Of a DNA stretch of 64,000 bases, positions 21,463 through 33,284 are shown in pieces. The notes under the pieces are model-generated. The model saw only the letters and a list, made by a program, of their open reading frames with translations, made no database searches and had not been told where the DNA came from. The stretch's first letter is position 1. Every line of letters starts with the position of its first letter. A program made the translations under genes and the position numbers. Source of the DNA: Neurospora crassa OR74A. Its lineage: Eukaryota; Ascomycota; Sordariomycetes; Sordariales; Sordariaceae. Location of the stretch: contig NC_026503.1 of NCBI RefSeq assembly GCF_000182925.2, forward strand, positions 1,736,001 through 1,800,000, in the 5' to 3' direction.

Positions 21463-24400
21463 GTTATGTGGTGGTAGCTTGCGGACTTATTCTCCGTTTT
21501 GCATATTGTATTTAATACGACATATCGATATGATGATGTCGGTCGCCGTCCGCGCAATTCGCCGGGGCTGTGCTGGTTCCGTTTACTTACTTATTTCCTA
21601 TTACCTATCTACCTATGTACATATCTACCTGGTCTCTGCTCGTCCGCTATTTTGGTTCAGATTTGCAATGACAGTCTTAGTTGCGGAGCAATGTTCGGTA
21701 TATCCTGTCAAACAGCAATTTTGCGCGGAAAATTGGGTTAGGTTATCGACGCATGTAGGTAGGTTGGTTGATATCTTCACGGTACGCACCCCTCTTCGAC
21801 CAGCTACCTACTGTCTACACATACCGCAATAGCGAGTTAATATGTATTTAAGTTGATATTGAGGAGGGAGATCGTTGTTGCATCTCGCTGGAGCTTCTGG
21901 TGTTACTGTAGGTACCTCCAGTAACGGCGGCGAAACCATGATTGTAAATCAACTAAACTGCACTGGAAGTGGTTGCATAAAGATGAAGGCTGGTGGAGGG
22001 AGGGTACGGACCGAGTTACGAATCCTCGAGCCGTCGAACGGATGGGCTTTGAAGGAAAGCGAGAAGAGGACTGACTGGACGAGAGAGTGAGAAGGTGGGT
22101 AGGGTAGACAAAGGTAGAGATAGGTAGAGATAGATAGACAGAAGGATACATAGGTAAAAAGATGTCGACGGAGAAGGTGCCCATAGGTTGCAGCATCCTT
22201 TCTCTTGGGGTTTTTTTTTCCTGATATGATAGGTTTGTACACGTTGGTTGACTGGATGTGAGTTGCTGAAAAAGTGCTGAAAGTCGCTAACATGTGATTG
22301 GGTCTCGAGTGCAAGTGGACAGAAAGTCCACAGACAGAGGCAGCTTGACTTTTTGGGATGTGTTCGCGCAGATGCGCAGATGCGTCGGTCCAGAAAAGAG
22401 GGTTGCATATGCTGTGCTGTTGTGCATGTATTTGTGGATGGGTGGGGAGGACGTTCAGAGCTTCATTGTTTCAGATGGACTGGGACTTGATTCTTGAGGG
22501 GGGGGGCTCTCAAACCGAGTTCCGACCGTTTGTCGGCCTTTCTTCTAGAACTGGATCTCATATAGTTCTTGGGTGGATAAAGTAGTCCAGAATTTGGTGC
22601 CACTGCGGGAAACGGTGCGATGCTTGTATCTTCTTTCGTGGGGTCGAATGGCGAGCTACACTAGGTTGTAGCTATCGACTATCTATGTATGCAAGATTTG
22701 AACATCACGAACCCCTCGTGGTCGATCGTCATGGTGGTGGAGGTGTTGATCCTGTCCCCTCTTTCGTCGGGTTCACTTTAGGCGACGGTATTGTATCTTC
22801 TGAGAGCCCTGGAATTTCGTACATATAGTGGTTGCATATGTACCCGTCATTCCCCCATGTTGCATACCTTAGCTGCTCGGATTGCATTAGGCGGTGGAGG
22901 CGGTGGATATCGTTCTTGCATGCCTAGGGCGGGTAGGTGGGTGGATTTGGGCATCATGATCTCGACTCCCCATCTCTTGAGTGATGTCTGCTGTTGTTGA
23001 ACTTGGCTCGATAGAGTAGACAGTCCACGACATGACTATATGAGGAGCCCATACACACACGTCTGTATCAACCGGTATACAATAATTGCACGGGCGCAGA
23101 GTCCACGGGGTTGCAGCCCAAACGGAGCGAGCCGCTACACAGTATGCGTATCGACATATGAGCATGCATTGCGGCATCACTTGTCTATCACGTAGACGGT
23201 ACCATAGAGGCTTGTGCGGATGCAGAACCGCGCTCCAGTGCTCGAGCAGAGATGCGGTCCAAAGTGAGGAAGTGTAAGGAGAGACAAAGGGATGAAAGTG
23301 CAAGACACATTGTCTTGTCCGTTCCCCCCGATCGGACCGAGTGACGAGCCGGAAGATGGCGACGACAGCGGATCAACCGTATACCTTCGTATAGCCCACG
23401 GTCAATCGTCTTATACCGTCTCCTGTGTGCTGCAAAGGGAGTGACGGTCAAGACCGATGATGTCACCTAATTTCCTTAACAGAACTGAAGGTCGTTCCCG
23501 ATCACTCGGGACTCCAGGCCCTAAGTTGGATTCTCATTCCACTTGGCAGGGACCGGCATGCCAAGTCCGATGTTGAGAGCATTGGAACGGCCGAGTCCCC
23601 TGATCATCATGGCATTCCAGTTGCGACCAGCCGTGAGAATTGAAATCTCGATTTCGTTTGTCAAGTGGGAGAAAGTGGTGGTGTTGAAAGTTGAAAGGTC
23701 AAGCAAGCACTGACATGGCGTACAAGTACTTAGCCCCCCCCCCCCTTCGAGTTCGAGGCCCCCGCACTTGGGCGTCGTTTATGCCTTCTGATTGGCCAAT
23801 GTGGAATTGGAGCACGAAATGGACGCGCAAGTTCGCGCCAAGGCCAGTCAATTGAAGCTCTCGAATCACGGTGCCGGTGCACATTCCAGTTGGGCAGTTA
23901 TTCAAGAGCTGGACAAGTCCAAGAGGGGGAGCAGTAGCGCCGGCATCTTCCGGGCCTGGTGTCTTTAAACAGACCCGAAGAAGCTGAATACCTATGATCC
24001 ATGATCTCCAAGTATCGATAGAACGTGCTACTCGCGAGATGAGCAAGTAGGTATCGAGAATTCAGGGCCAAAGGTTGGACATTTGACGCTGCGGCACGTT
24101 TGGTGTAGCCGTCGACGGTTGTTCGGTTCCGTGCCGGTCGACATCCCCGGCGTCGGTCGACTCTCCGAGAGATAGGATCTGGCATTGAATTGAAGATGGA
24201 ATAAATGATAGGCTGGGACCTACATTCCTGTGAACAGAAGGGGCTTTGCAGGTATGAGCGGAAGTACCCGACTACCTCGCGGATGTGCTCAAGCCTGCCT
24301 GACAGGAGGCTGCAGTACATCCATACATACATGCCTGTCAACTCGAGCAAAATGCCTGCGCGTGCTGCACAAAAGAAGGGAAAAAAAGACACCTCAACGG

Positions 24401-24706
24401 CTACTCATCGTTACATACTTATAACGTCCCCGCTATCAATCATATATCAATCATCCTGGTCTGGCCCAATCCGTGCAAGACATGTCTCTGACGACATTCA
24501 GATGATCAAGAGGGAAAGATGGATGGGTCACTGTCGTCCCCCTCGGTACTACCTCTACCTAGTACTCGGCCTGGACCTGGACGATGGATGATGGGCTCTG
24601 CCACACCCTTGCATCTTGGGGACGGAGAGAGAGAGAGGATAAAGAGGTTGCGTCTTGTCAAACACGGGCAAGAATGACGGGACTGGTCAGTTCAAGCCTT
24701 CTTTTA

Positions 24707-24730
24707 CCATCCATCCATCCATCCATCCAT
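24707..24730. repeat. CCAT tetranucleotide repeat
   Basis: Six CCAT units in intergenic DNA upstream of the forkhead gene. Confidence 0.9.
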
Positions 24731-26074
24731 GAATTAAGGCCCATGGAGGCCCACCACTTTAACCCCCTGTCCATAGTCTCCCGAGCCCAGTCCAATCATG
24801 TGTCATCGTGTTGCCCTCCCTGCCTGGACTGGCCTCCACTTGGTTGCGTTCTTGGAACAGCGGGTGTGAGCTGGCAGTCAGTGGCATCACTAATAGGTAC
24901 TCCCCTCGTCTCTCTCGCCTGCCCGTCGCAACCTTGGAACCGTCGAGACCCGTCTCTCTCTGTTTTTTTTCACCTGTGTTCATCTTTTCAATCCCCAATG
25001 TGGACATCTTTGCTTGTCTAGTGTACACTCCCCTCATCTACAAACAAAACCACTCGCATCACGGTCACCTTGACCATGATACAATACAGTCTATATACAA
25101 ACGAGCACCTTTATGAAGTATCTTTCCATGTGTACCTTTTGGCATCACTGTTCGCCTAGCATCTTCACGGCCACCCATTTGAAAGAAAAGGAAATCCCAT
25201 TGCTTCGCTTCAGTTGGAGACGACCTGATCGCCTTGTGCCTGTTCTTCCCGCAACGACGATCCATACAATAACCGTTTCTTTTACCACTGTCACTGTCCC
25301 TTGCCAGCCAGGCTCAGACACCAAGAACGACATCTTGGAACCCGAAAACGTGCCAGTCGCTGCCAGTGCGAGTGCCAGTGTCCCAGCCAGTCCCGTCACT
25401 GTCCACTGCGCCCCCGGCCACGGACACTGCTCTTTCACAGCCCAGCCAGCCAGTGCCCATCGATCTGGCCAGTCATAGGTCTTGTACCTCGTCCTCCCTC
25501 CCAGTCCAGTCCTTCTCCCACCTGCCCGCTTGGACTGGCCCATTCTCACCAAACATTACGCCGGCACTTATACTACCCGCCAACCCAAAGACGGCTCCAG
25601 CCCAGTGCCTCTTGTTCCACTTTCCACCTTTCTACATCTAACTCCACGGACTAGCTTCCTTCTACCTCTATACTTCCACTTCAGGATCATCAAGGGACCG
25701 ACGACGGAGCCTCTCTTGGCTTTTGACCTACCGACGACATCGATCTACGTGTTACCTCACAAACCGACACTCGTTCGCAATCAACTTGACAGCGACAACC
25801 TTGTTCGCCAGCCAACATTCAGTCGCAACATAGTGGCTCCAAGGAAAAGCACAAGTCAACCATCACCCCGGTCCAGTTTCATTGTTCTCAGGCCCACTGC
25901 TACGGAAAATCAGCCTGCGCATGACAGCAATATCACCATCGCCGAACCACCAGTGTCCGCTGTGCCGAGGAACAGTTAGCACCGACTCGTTGTTTGCTAT
26001 CTGCCTGTTCCTAAACCGGCCTCTATCCCTGGACTCGTTCTCCTGTTCCGGAACACCTCACACCCACAGCCGCC

Positions 26075-28495
26075 ATGATGGCAAAGCAAGTACGCTATGG
26101 GGCGGTCCAGCCGCTTCAAATCTACCAGGACGATTTGTATGACCAGACAACACCCGTCATCAGTCAGGCCCCGATGCCTCTCGCAGCAAAACCACCTCGT
26201 CGCCCTCTCCAGCCTGCCAACAGCAACAGTGTCATGCTCAGACCACCGAGTACCATGGCGCCTCTGCAGAAATCGCCCTTGAAGCTGGCAAACGCACGGA
26301 TATCAGATTCTTCCTCTGCCCCGACCAAACCCCCTCAGGGTCAGAAGAAGCTCAGCAACGTTCAGATGCCCCCGCCTGGCGCTTTGGCTCCGTCGACTGA
26401 TTCTTTGCACAAACAACAACCCATGTCTAGATTCAAGACAGTTGCTTCAAAGCCCCCAGCGCAGGATCTCACCAACCTTCAGTTTGTAGACCAGAGCCCG
26501 CAAATGACCATTTTCCCGGCGCCCACTCAGTTCAACCTACCTCTCGAGAATTTCTATCAGAAACCTTCCGGCAAGCGAGTCTTGACTGATTCACCCACGT
26601 CCGATAAGGAATCAAGGCCGGCGAAGAAACAGAATACAGGCGAGCCTACACCAGTGCCAGAGCCCGGCTCGTTCTCTCCGATAATAGACGATGGAACAAA
26701 ACCTCATCACAGTTATGCAACGCTTATCGGGATGGCCATTCTGCGCTCACCACAACGGCGTCTCACGCTATCTCAGATATACAAGTGGATCGCCGAGACT
26801 TTCTCCTTTTACCAGCTTTCGGATTCCGGGTGGCAGAACAGCATCCGACACAACCTGAGTCTGAATAAGCATTTCATCAAGCAGGAGCGACCAAAGGACG
26901 ATCCGGGCAAGGGAAACTATTGGGCCATCGAACCGGGGGCTGAGCAGTTCTTTATGAAGGAGAAGCCATCGAGGAAAGCGCCACCTTCGGCCGAGAATCT
27001 CCCAGTCATGTCGACACGCCTCGAGCCATCTCAGCCACCACTCGGAGTTCAGCCACAAGAACCCAACTCTCCGTCATCCCGGGCCAACAAACCTCAACCA
27101 CAGCTATCACAGGCACCATCACCACGACCTCAGCCACCTCAGGCGCCCCTGCCAGATGAACCCGTTCTACCACCGCAGCCCCCTACAACACAAGCTCAAC
27201 TGGCCCCTCGCCCGCCGTCATCACAGGCCGCATTGATGCCTCTCCTTCCAGAGCTATCATCAGACGCCACGATTCCCGCATCCGAGATTGGATCGGTGGA
27301 GGATGTCACATATCAAGGGTTTGAGCATGGAGTGTCTAATGACTCCAACTTGTACTCGCCTCTTCCTGCAATTGTACAATCCTCGCCGCCAGTTCCCAAG
27401 CACTTAGAGGCCCGGCACAGCACAACGCCTCCCCAACCGCGAACCAAAGGACGCCGCAAGAAGTGGACCACCTCGATGGACGATAGTGGGTATATTTCAT
27501 CGCTTGATTCTTCCATCTTGCGCCCTAGTCAGCATTCCAACCTGCTTAACTCTGCAGATCATCCGCGTCTCAGTACAGGTCGGGCTGAGGAGGAGATCGC
27601 TCGCCTTCGAACATCATCATACGATAGCCCATCAAAGGGCCGCTCATACAGCTACGCTCCCCCTTCTTCTTCTCCCCCGCTACGTCAAGCTTCGGCTACC
27701 AAGTCTGGCCAAATGCTTCCGCCCCTAACACCGGCAATGAAACTCAAGGCACCACCTATGCCTCCACCATCGGTATCCCCTACTACCAACCTCCGGTTAC
27801 ACCGCGAGAGCGTCCAGTCTATGGTTGACGCTACCTATCAACGTGTAGCCGCCTTGCTCCCCGAGGATGACTCCCTTCTACAACTTACACCCAACCCTAC
27901 TTTGACTCTCGATGATATGCTGTACGGATTCGAGCGCGGGACAGATAATGTCACTTCGGAGATCGACATCTTCCAGGACAGCCCCTTTGGATACTATAAC
28001 TTCGGAGTCTCGCCCGCTATCAACCAGTATAACGGTTCGCCGGTCAAGCAGTCAGCAAGACGGCAGCGGCCTGAAAGGTCGCAATCGACCGGTGCGCTTA
28101 CCGACATGACAAGCTTCTCTCGCGGCAATGGTAATGATGCGGCTTCTTTCCTCAAAGTGCCTTCTCAGCCAGTTGACTTGAACACTGGGACGCCGAGCAA
28201 AGTGTTTGAGGGGCTGCCCTCTTCACCGAGTAAGGTATTTCTGGAGTCTCCGTGCAAGATCAACTCGGCGAGCAACGATAACCTTGAGAACCTGGAACCG
28301 TGGATGACAATGAATGATCTTTGCGGCTCCGACTTCCTAGAAGATAGCGACTTTTCCGGAATCGACATGCTTGCCGGGTTCGAAAAGATTGGCTCGACTC
28401 CTGCTAATACTTCGCGGCCCACTAACAACGCCCCGACGATAGCAGGCCTTCCTCCGAGGCAGGCATATAGTCGCTGCTACAGCAATATCTTCTAA
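26075..28495 (+). CDS. Forkhead transcription factor (Hcm1/Sep1-like)
   Basis: A sequence-specific nuclear transcription factor with a winged-helix forkhead domain at about residues 209-300. Signature pieces are SYATLIGMAIL, LTLSQIYKWIAETF, the recognition helix WQNSIRHNLSLN and GNYWAIEPGAE. The 806-residue protein is encoded by one uninterrupted exon. No FHA domain precedes the forkhead domain, which separates it from Fkh1/Fkh2 and favours the Hcm1 (yeast), Sep1 (fission yeast) group that drives cell-cycle and septation genes; that assignment is by family resemblance only. The remainder is Ser/Pro-rich and disordered, with many SP/TP sites and a C-terminal acidic stretch (about 735-775) that could act in activation. 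The start is in a GCCGCCATGATGGC context; the second ATG is an alternative. Confidence 0.9.
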   Translation: MMAKQVRYGAVQPLQIYQDDLYDQTTPVISQAPMPLAAKPPRRPLQPANSNSVMLRPPSTMAPLQKSPLKLANARISDSSSAPTKPPQGQKKLSNVQMPPPGALAPSTDSLHKQQPMSRFKTVASKPPAQDLTNLQFVDQSPQMTIFPAPTQFNLPLENFYQKPSGKRVLTDSPTSDKESRPAKKQNTGEPTPVPEPGSFSPIIDDGTKPHHSYATLIGMAILRSPQRRLTLSQIYKWIAETFSFYQLSDSGWQNSIRHNLSLNKHFIKQERPKDDPGKGNYWAIEPGAEQFFMKEKPSRKAPPSAENLPVMSTRLEPSQPPLGVQPQEPNSPSSRANKPQPQLSQAPSPRPQPPQAPLPDEPVLPPQPPTTQAQLAPRPPSSQAALMPLLPELSSDATIPASEIGSVEDVTYQGFEHGVSNDSNLYSPLPAIVQSSPPVPKHLEARHSTTPPQPRTKGRRKKWTTSMDDSGYISSLDSSILRPSQHSNLLNSADHPRLSTGRAEEEIARLRTSSYDSPSKGRSYSYAPPSSSPPLRQASATKSGQMLPPLTPAMKLKAPPMPPPSVSPTTNLRLHRESVQSMVDATYQRVAALLPEDDSLLQLTPNPTLTLDDMLYGFERGTDNVTSEIDIFQDSPFGYYNFGVSPAINQYNGSPVKQSARRQRPERSQSTGALTDMTSFSRGNGNDAASFLKVPSQPVDLNTGTPSKVFEGLPSSPSKVFLESPCKINSASNDNLENLEPWMTMNDLCGSDFLEDSDFSGIDMLAGFEKIGSTPANTSRPTNNAPTIAGLPPRQAYSRCYSNIF

Positions 28496-29516
28496 CCCGC
28501 CTATTCTCGTGTGTGTTCTTTTGCTGGATAATCGCTTTGTATAGCCTCGAATTTGGCTTGGAACGCATTATGACGATTACTACAACACTGTGAACCTGAC
28601 TGCGTCGTATACCTCTTATGACATACGAGCTTAAGGCATCACGACCATTAAGTTCTATTACATTTACCTCATGATAACGAATAACCTCATGTCGCCGTCC
28701 AATATAATGGTCACGAAGAAACATTGCATCAACGGCGTTTACTTTCGATTCACAAAAGAGACTCTTGTCCTTGCTATCCTCCCTTTCATCTTGCCTTTTG
28801 AACTTTCCATCAACTCATCAAAGCCAGGACCCTGCAAAGAGACAATTGGATGTTCTGCCTTCCTATAAGGCCGTTGGTGCCAGGTTTCTGTTGATGTTGC
28901 TACTTTTATTTTTGTCTCTTTTTTCTTCGAACTACGGTAACATGCCGGTTTCTTAGCCCAGGGTCATTTGACACAGCATTTCTTCTGTTTCCTCTTTTTT
29001 TTTTTTTTTTCGTTAGGTCGGTCTATTTGCTCTTACGGCCAGCTTGGGATGGGTTTGGGTTATGGTCTCTTTGACCGGGTCTGGGACTGAGAAGTCGGAT
29101 AACAGGTTAACAGCATGAAGGAGTTTCATGTGTTCTTCGATCGCTGTTTCGGATTTCTCCAGCCGCGGCATGGATGGCAACGATGGTTATGGTTTTGGGA
29201 TTTCAATGGATCGGGAAATGGATACAGAGATCCTTGCTTGTTTTTTTTTTCACCGGTTCAGGAAAGGGATAGTTTTGAATCCGGTCGGCTGACGGGTAGG
29301 TTCATGTGCATAGCAAGAGCGATACGGCATGGGTTAGTTGATTGTGTTTTTTGTCTGTTTTATTCTTTTCCTCCTGGGGTGTTCGGTCGGATATCAACGT
29401 CGTCATGAGGTATCGGCGACGCAGGACATTGGTACAAATTTTGATCTCCCCATCATCTACTTTTGTTTTCTTTCCGGGGTTCAATGTACGGTGCCCGTAG
29501 TAGCTCAGCATGACCG

Positions 29517-29552
29517 AAACAAACAAACAAACAAACAAACAAACAAACAAAC
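29517..29552. repeat. AAAC tetranucleotide repeat, nine units
   Basis: Perfect AAAC units; the apparent Cys-Leu-Phe-Val frame on the minus strand is just this repeat translated. Confidence 0.95.
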
Positions 29553-29954
29553 AGACACGAGTTACTACAGCGCCTTGTCCTTTGTGTGTTCTCTTGTTAC
29601 AGCCCATACGAGAACTTTGCTTGTCTAAACCTCACAACCACCTGGTTATAAACAAAACAGTCTACTTGCCGCCTCGTCCCATGTCTACCTCATATTGTTG
29701 AATTGAATACGCCTCGGGGGGGTTAAACGATTTGTATTACGCTGGAACCGGATATGTCTTCCTTACAGTATGCCAGCTGTGTTTAGGAAAAGAAAAAAAG
29801 ACTAGTGCTGGAGTCGGTATAGATGCAGGTGCAGATACATGTAATGACGGATTGACAGGTGGAAGATGCATGTACTTACTGTAGCTGCAGAGCGGAAGAA
29901 GTTTTGTGGTCTCCTGGTGGTTAAATCGTAGCGCCCCTCTTCTCTCTTTCAAAA

Positions 29955-29983
29955 GGGGGGGGGGGGGGGGGGGGGGGGGGGGG
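29955..29983. repeat. Poly-G homopolymer, 29 bases
   Basis: Uninterrupted G run in intergenic DNA with G-quadruplex potential; true length is uncertain. Confidence 0.9.
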
Positions 29984-31069
29984 ATATTTGAGCAGGAACC
30001 TGAGAAGCCGGCGTACATATTTATTTCTAAAGTTCCGTCAGCAAAGTAATATCCGAAGTTTCTGCACGCTTTTCCTCCTCCTCACTCAACTCCCACCGCG
30101 CAGTTTCGTAAACAACTTGAGCCGTATCGTAATCATTGAAGTGTGTATCAAGATGATTGATAGTCCTGTATATTAGTTGTCCCACTAAATCCCAAAGATC
30201 AGCCTCTAGCCAATATGGGTAGCATGCTGATTAGCAACAACAGAAAAGACCCTCATCAATGCCCCAAAAGAAGGGATCGGTTTTCTGCTGTGATGAATAA
30301 TAATAATAATCATAATTTCGTTCGTCCCGGTGGCGTTCGTTTATGCTGTACCCCACCCCCCAAAATACGTAAATCGATGAAATATATCTATGGCTAAGTA
30401 ACCCGGTTTGTTTGGTTGGTCCTCTGTCAAGCAAGTCCCGTTTAACCTTCTCCCGTCCCGTCCCCATATCCTGTAGATTGATCCCATAACGCCCTTTATC
30501 CATGCTTTGTTATCGATGGTAATCATAATAAACATCTTTCCCTCGCTTCTTGGAGGTTTAGACACTCCAAATTCCTTTCCCCCCTAAAACCGCTGCAAGC
30601 CTTGAATAATTATAGTGTAGCGGGGTCAAGATGTTGAATGGCGTCAGAAATCAGGAGGGAAGACAAGCGTCAAGAATGCCCTGCCCTGTTGTGTGTGGTC
30701 CCGTTCAAGCCTGAAGGAAAAAACTCGCTCATTCCACCTCAAACTTCCCTCATCGCGTTCAACGTCTCTTCTCGACCGCAGGCCTGTCTGTCCCTTCTTC
30801 CCCAAGAATGATGATTCCCGCCTCTTCACCTAGTTTATCGACGCTTCTCATCCTACTCTCTCTCATCGTTTCCTCCTCCTCCGCCTTTATCTTCTGCTTC
30901 CCGGATTCGCGTCCTCTTCCTTATCAAGGACATACTGGAACTCTCTGTCCCACCTATCAAGCGTCCTGCCGCACACCTCATCCAGCCTCACAGCAGCATC
31001 GCGCACCGAAAGGCCCACGTTCACGATCGCACTCCCTACAGAGTTGAGGAGCCAGGGGGGACTGTCCTT

Positions 31070-31964
31070 CTAGTAAATGCCCATCCTGGTGGCCCACGAG
31101 CCAACAACCGCCGCTGCCGCACCGCCCGCGGCACCTGCTAGCCCGCCTGCTCCCCCTCTCCCTGCCCCTCGTCCGCTTCCGCCAGTTCCGCTGCTACTGC
31201 CACCGTTTCCCGAGCTTCCAAAATCGCTTCGTGCTGCTGCTTCCTTGCTGCTGGCGCTCTGAAGGTGTTGCTGGGAGGTGACGTGGAGGCCGTGGTGGGG
31301 GTTGACGTGGATCTGGTAGGTGAAGGGATTGGAATCGTTGGTGGTGATGGGTGGGATGTGGTCCTTGTGGGTGTTTGCGATGGTGATGCATTTGAAAACG
31401 GTTGATTGGAGGGTGGATTCCATTGCGTTCCGAACTTTATGTCGTTCTTTTTGGCAGGGCAAAACGCAAGGGTTAGCTGACGCATTTTCAATCCGTAAGA
31501 ATACCGGGATAAAATAACAACACACCTGACTCCGTCCTCGGTTCAGCGACCGTCACCTTGACCGTCCAGTTCTCCCAACATACCTCGTCGTCACCCCTCC
31601 CCATACCGTACCACGTCTTCCTGCGCTTCTTCTCAAAGAACTGCACTGTTATCTGCCCGCGACCTCCACCGCCTCCGCTATAGCCGGGGCCACCGCCGCC
31701 ATAAGGATGTTGTGACGAAGAAGACTGGTTGCGGTCAACCTCGAGCTGGCGCACGAGCGTGGCGACCCGCTGGTCAATGAGCGTCTCGATCTCGGCGTCG
31801 GGAATGTAGGCCAGTTCGAGGCCGCACACGTCGCGCGTCTTGGGTTCGTGGGAGACGAAGTAGCGCAGGAAGAAGATGGTGTGGAGGATGCCGCGGACGA
31901 CGTCGCGCACGGAGGCGGGATCGGCAAAGGCTTCGAGAGTGAACTCGGGCGCGACTTTCTCCAT
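31070..31964 (-). CDS. atg101: Autophagy-related protein 101 (HORMA protein)
   Basis: ATG101 is a HORMA-fold subunit of the Atg1/ULK initiation complex, binding and stabilising Atg13 at the pre-autophagosomal site. It is present in filamentous fungi and animals but absent from budding yeast. Exons 31964-31526 and 31446-31070 (minus strand) are joined across a 79-bp intron in phase 1 and give 271 residues. Visible family blocks are DVVRGILHTIFFLRYF near the N-terminus, ITVQFFEKKRRKTWYG, the WTVKVTVAEPRTESERHKVR junction, and IPPITTNDSNPFTYQI. Two departures are a Gly-rich insertion at about residues 95-108 and a Gly/Ala/Ser-rich C-terminal tail after about residue 215. The start is in a good CAACCATGG context. 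It diverges from PEX3, with 1.3 kb between start codons. Confidence 0.9.
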
Positions 31965-33284
31965 GGTTGCGGTATCGGTATGGTATAGATTGGAAATTAT
32001 CGCTGGGGTGCTGGGATGACGGCGGTTCCTAGGTAGTTTGTTGTGCGCAGCGGGCTGAGGTTTTTGCGGAGAGAAGTCCGGCGCTTCCCGTCGTTCAAGT
32101 ATTCTTTCCCTTTCCCGGTTTCTTCAGGTCATGCGAGTACGGCAGGCGACCGTCGGCGACAAGCGATAAGCGGCGGCAGGATGGGATGGGATGATGGAGG
32201 GGTAACTGAATGGATGTTGGATTGAGGTACAAAGTACGGCAGGAGATTACAAAATGCAATGTGATGGAACAAATCGAGGGGCAAACGCAGAGTCACCACG
32301 GCAGCAGTTCTCTGCACTCTGCAAGGTCTGCAGAGATCTCCCTAGTTCCCTGGCGCGGCTTCGGGGGGGCGGCTGCTGGGCGGTCAAAGAGGTTTAAGGA
32401 CAAGGGCGGTTTTGGGCGGATGATGGATGGTGTGACGTTGGTCCAACTTCCACTTCCCCTGTCACTTCCTGGTTGCGGGACCTGCGGGACCCCGGGGGTC
32501 GCCGGAGCCCAACGCTGTCTGCAAGAAGAGCCCCACAACCCCGGATTTGGTTGGGGGTTGAAGACTGGGATTGCTCTTTTGCGAAAGTGAGAAAATGACA
32601 TCAGCAGTTTGACCCTTTTTCATCGACTGAAGGCAATAGAACTAGGTAGTGTATGGTCAGCCCTATCAGCCATTTGAGTGCCCGAGAAGCGTCGAGTCTT
32701 TGTTATTAGAGTTGCGCAATTACAGTGTTTAGAAAAACGATGATGGGAATTCGACAATATACATCGTCGTTACAAATGCCCGATTGATTTGGCGAAACCT
32801 TTTTTCTATTTTTCTACCCCTGTCGGAGCTCAACCGGAGTTGGACCAAGTCGTAATTTACATCCATGTGTTACAGATGGTAAGTAACAAAACGCAACACA
32901 CAGGCACGGCACTGTGGTCGGCTAACAGGGTTAGGGTCCTCGTAAAGATCGATCAGCCCTATCAGTCGGGTGTGACGACGAGCCGAGGTTATTACGCTAC
33001 GGGGGGGGGGGGGGGGGGGGGGGGGTATCCCGCTTGATTGGATTTACAGTACCTACCTACAGGGGCGCGAACCTGGACTCCCGTCCCGAATCTCCATAGC
33101 GGAAGCTGGGGGCGGGCTCTTCACCGTTGGAGACGCAAACTTTCGAAACCTCGAGATACCCTTCGACAACCAGCGCATTGCATACCTACGATACGATACC
33201 GGCCGATTACATATGCGCCATTGATAAACGGCCTTTGGATAAGACGGGGCATACCACCATTTGAGCTAAACTCCAAGCGCCGCC
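31965..33284. promoter_or_regulatory. Divergent promoter region, ATG101 and PEX3
   Basis: About 1.3 kb between two divergent start codons, so it must contain both promoters. A poly-G run of 25 (33,001-33,025) lies about 260 bp upstream of PEX3. GT- and CT-rich words near both starts are typical leaders. No specific factor site could be supported and no RNA gene is seen. Confidence 0.5.
33001..33025. repeat. Poly-G homopolymer, 25 bases
   Basis: Uninterrupted G run upstream of PEX3; G-quadruplex potential, length uncertain. Confidence 0.9.

Larger units (their letters stand above)
20986..26074. other. Intergenic region and forkhead 5' leader
   Basis: About 5 kb with no recognisable protein gene. 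Contents: a 37-T homopolymer (21,425-21,461), several TACCTAGGTATC and TAGGTAGAGATAG words, a GGTGGAGGCGGTGG element near 22,892, a CCAT repeat (24,707-24,730), and from about 24,950 a C/T-rich, CCAGT-rich + strand that reads like the promoter and 5' leader of the forkhead gene. An open frame 25,113-25,478 (121 codons) in that leader has low-complexity Ala/Ser/Pro content and is probably an upstream frame or chance. Confidence 0.45.
28496..31069. other. Intergenic, convergent 3' regions
   Basis: The 3' flank of the forkhead gene (+) faces the 3' end of ATG101 (-). No gene is recognisable. It holds an AAAC array (29,517-29,552), a 29-base poly-G (29,955-29,983), an AAT microsatellite (30,297-30,312) and several T-runs. 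Confidence 0.5.

Noticed and set aside
25113-25478. 121-codon frame upstream of the forkhead gene
   Set aside because: CCAGT-repeat composition and overlapping open frames suggest untranslated leader.
33050-33125. tRNA-like B-box word (GGTTCGCGCCC on the minus strand)
   Set aside because: No A box at the right distance and no cloverleaf can be drawn; I found no tRNA in the window.
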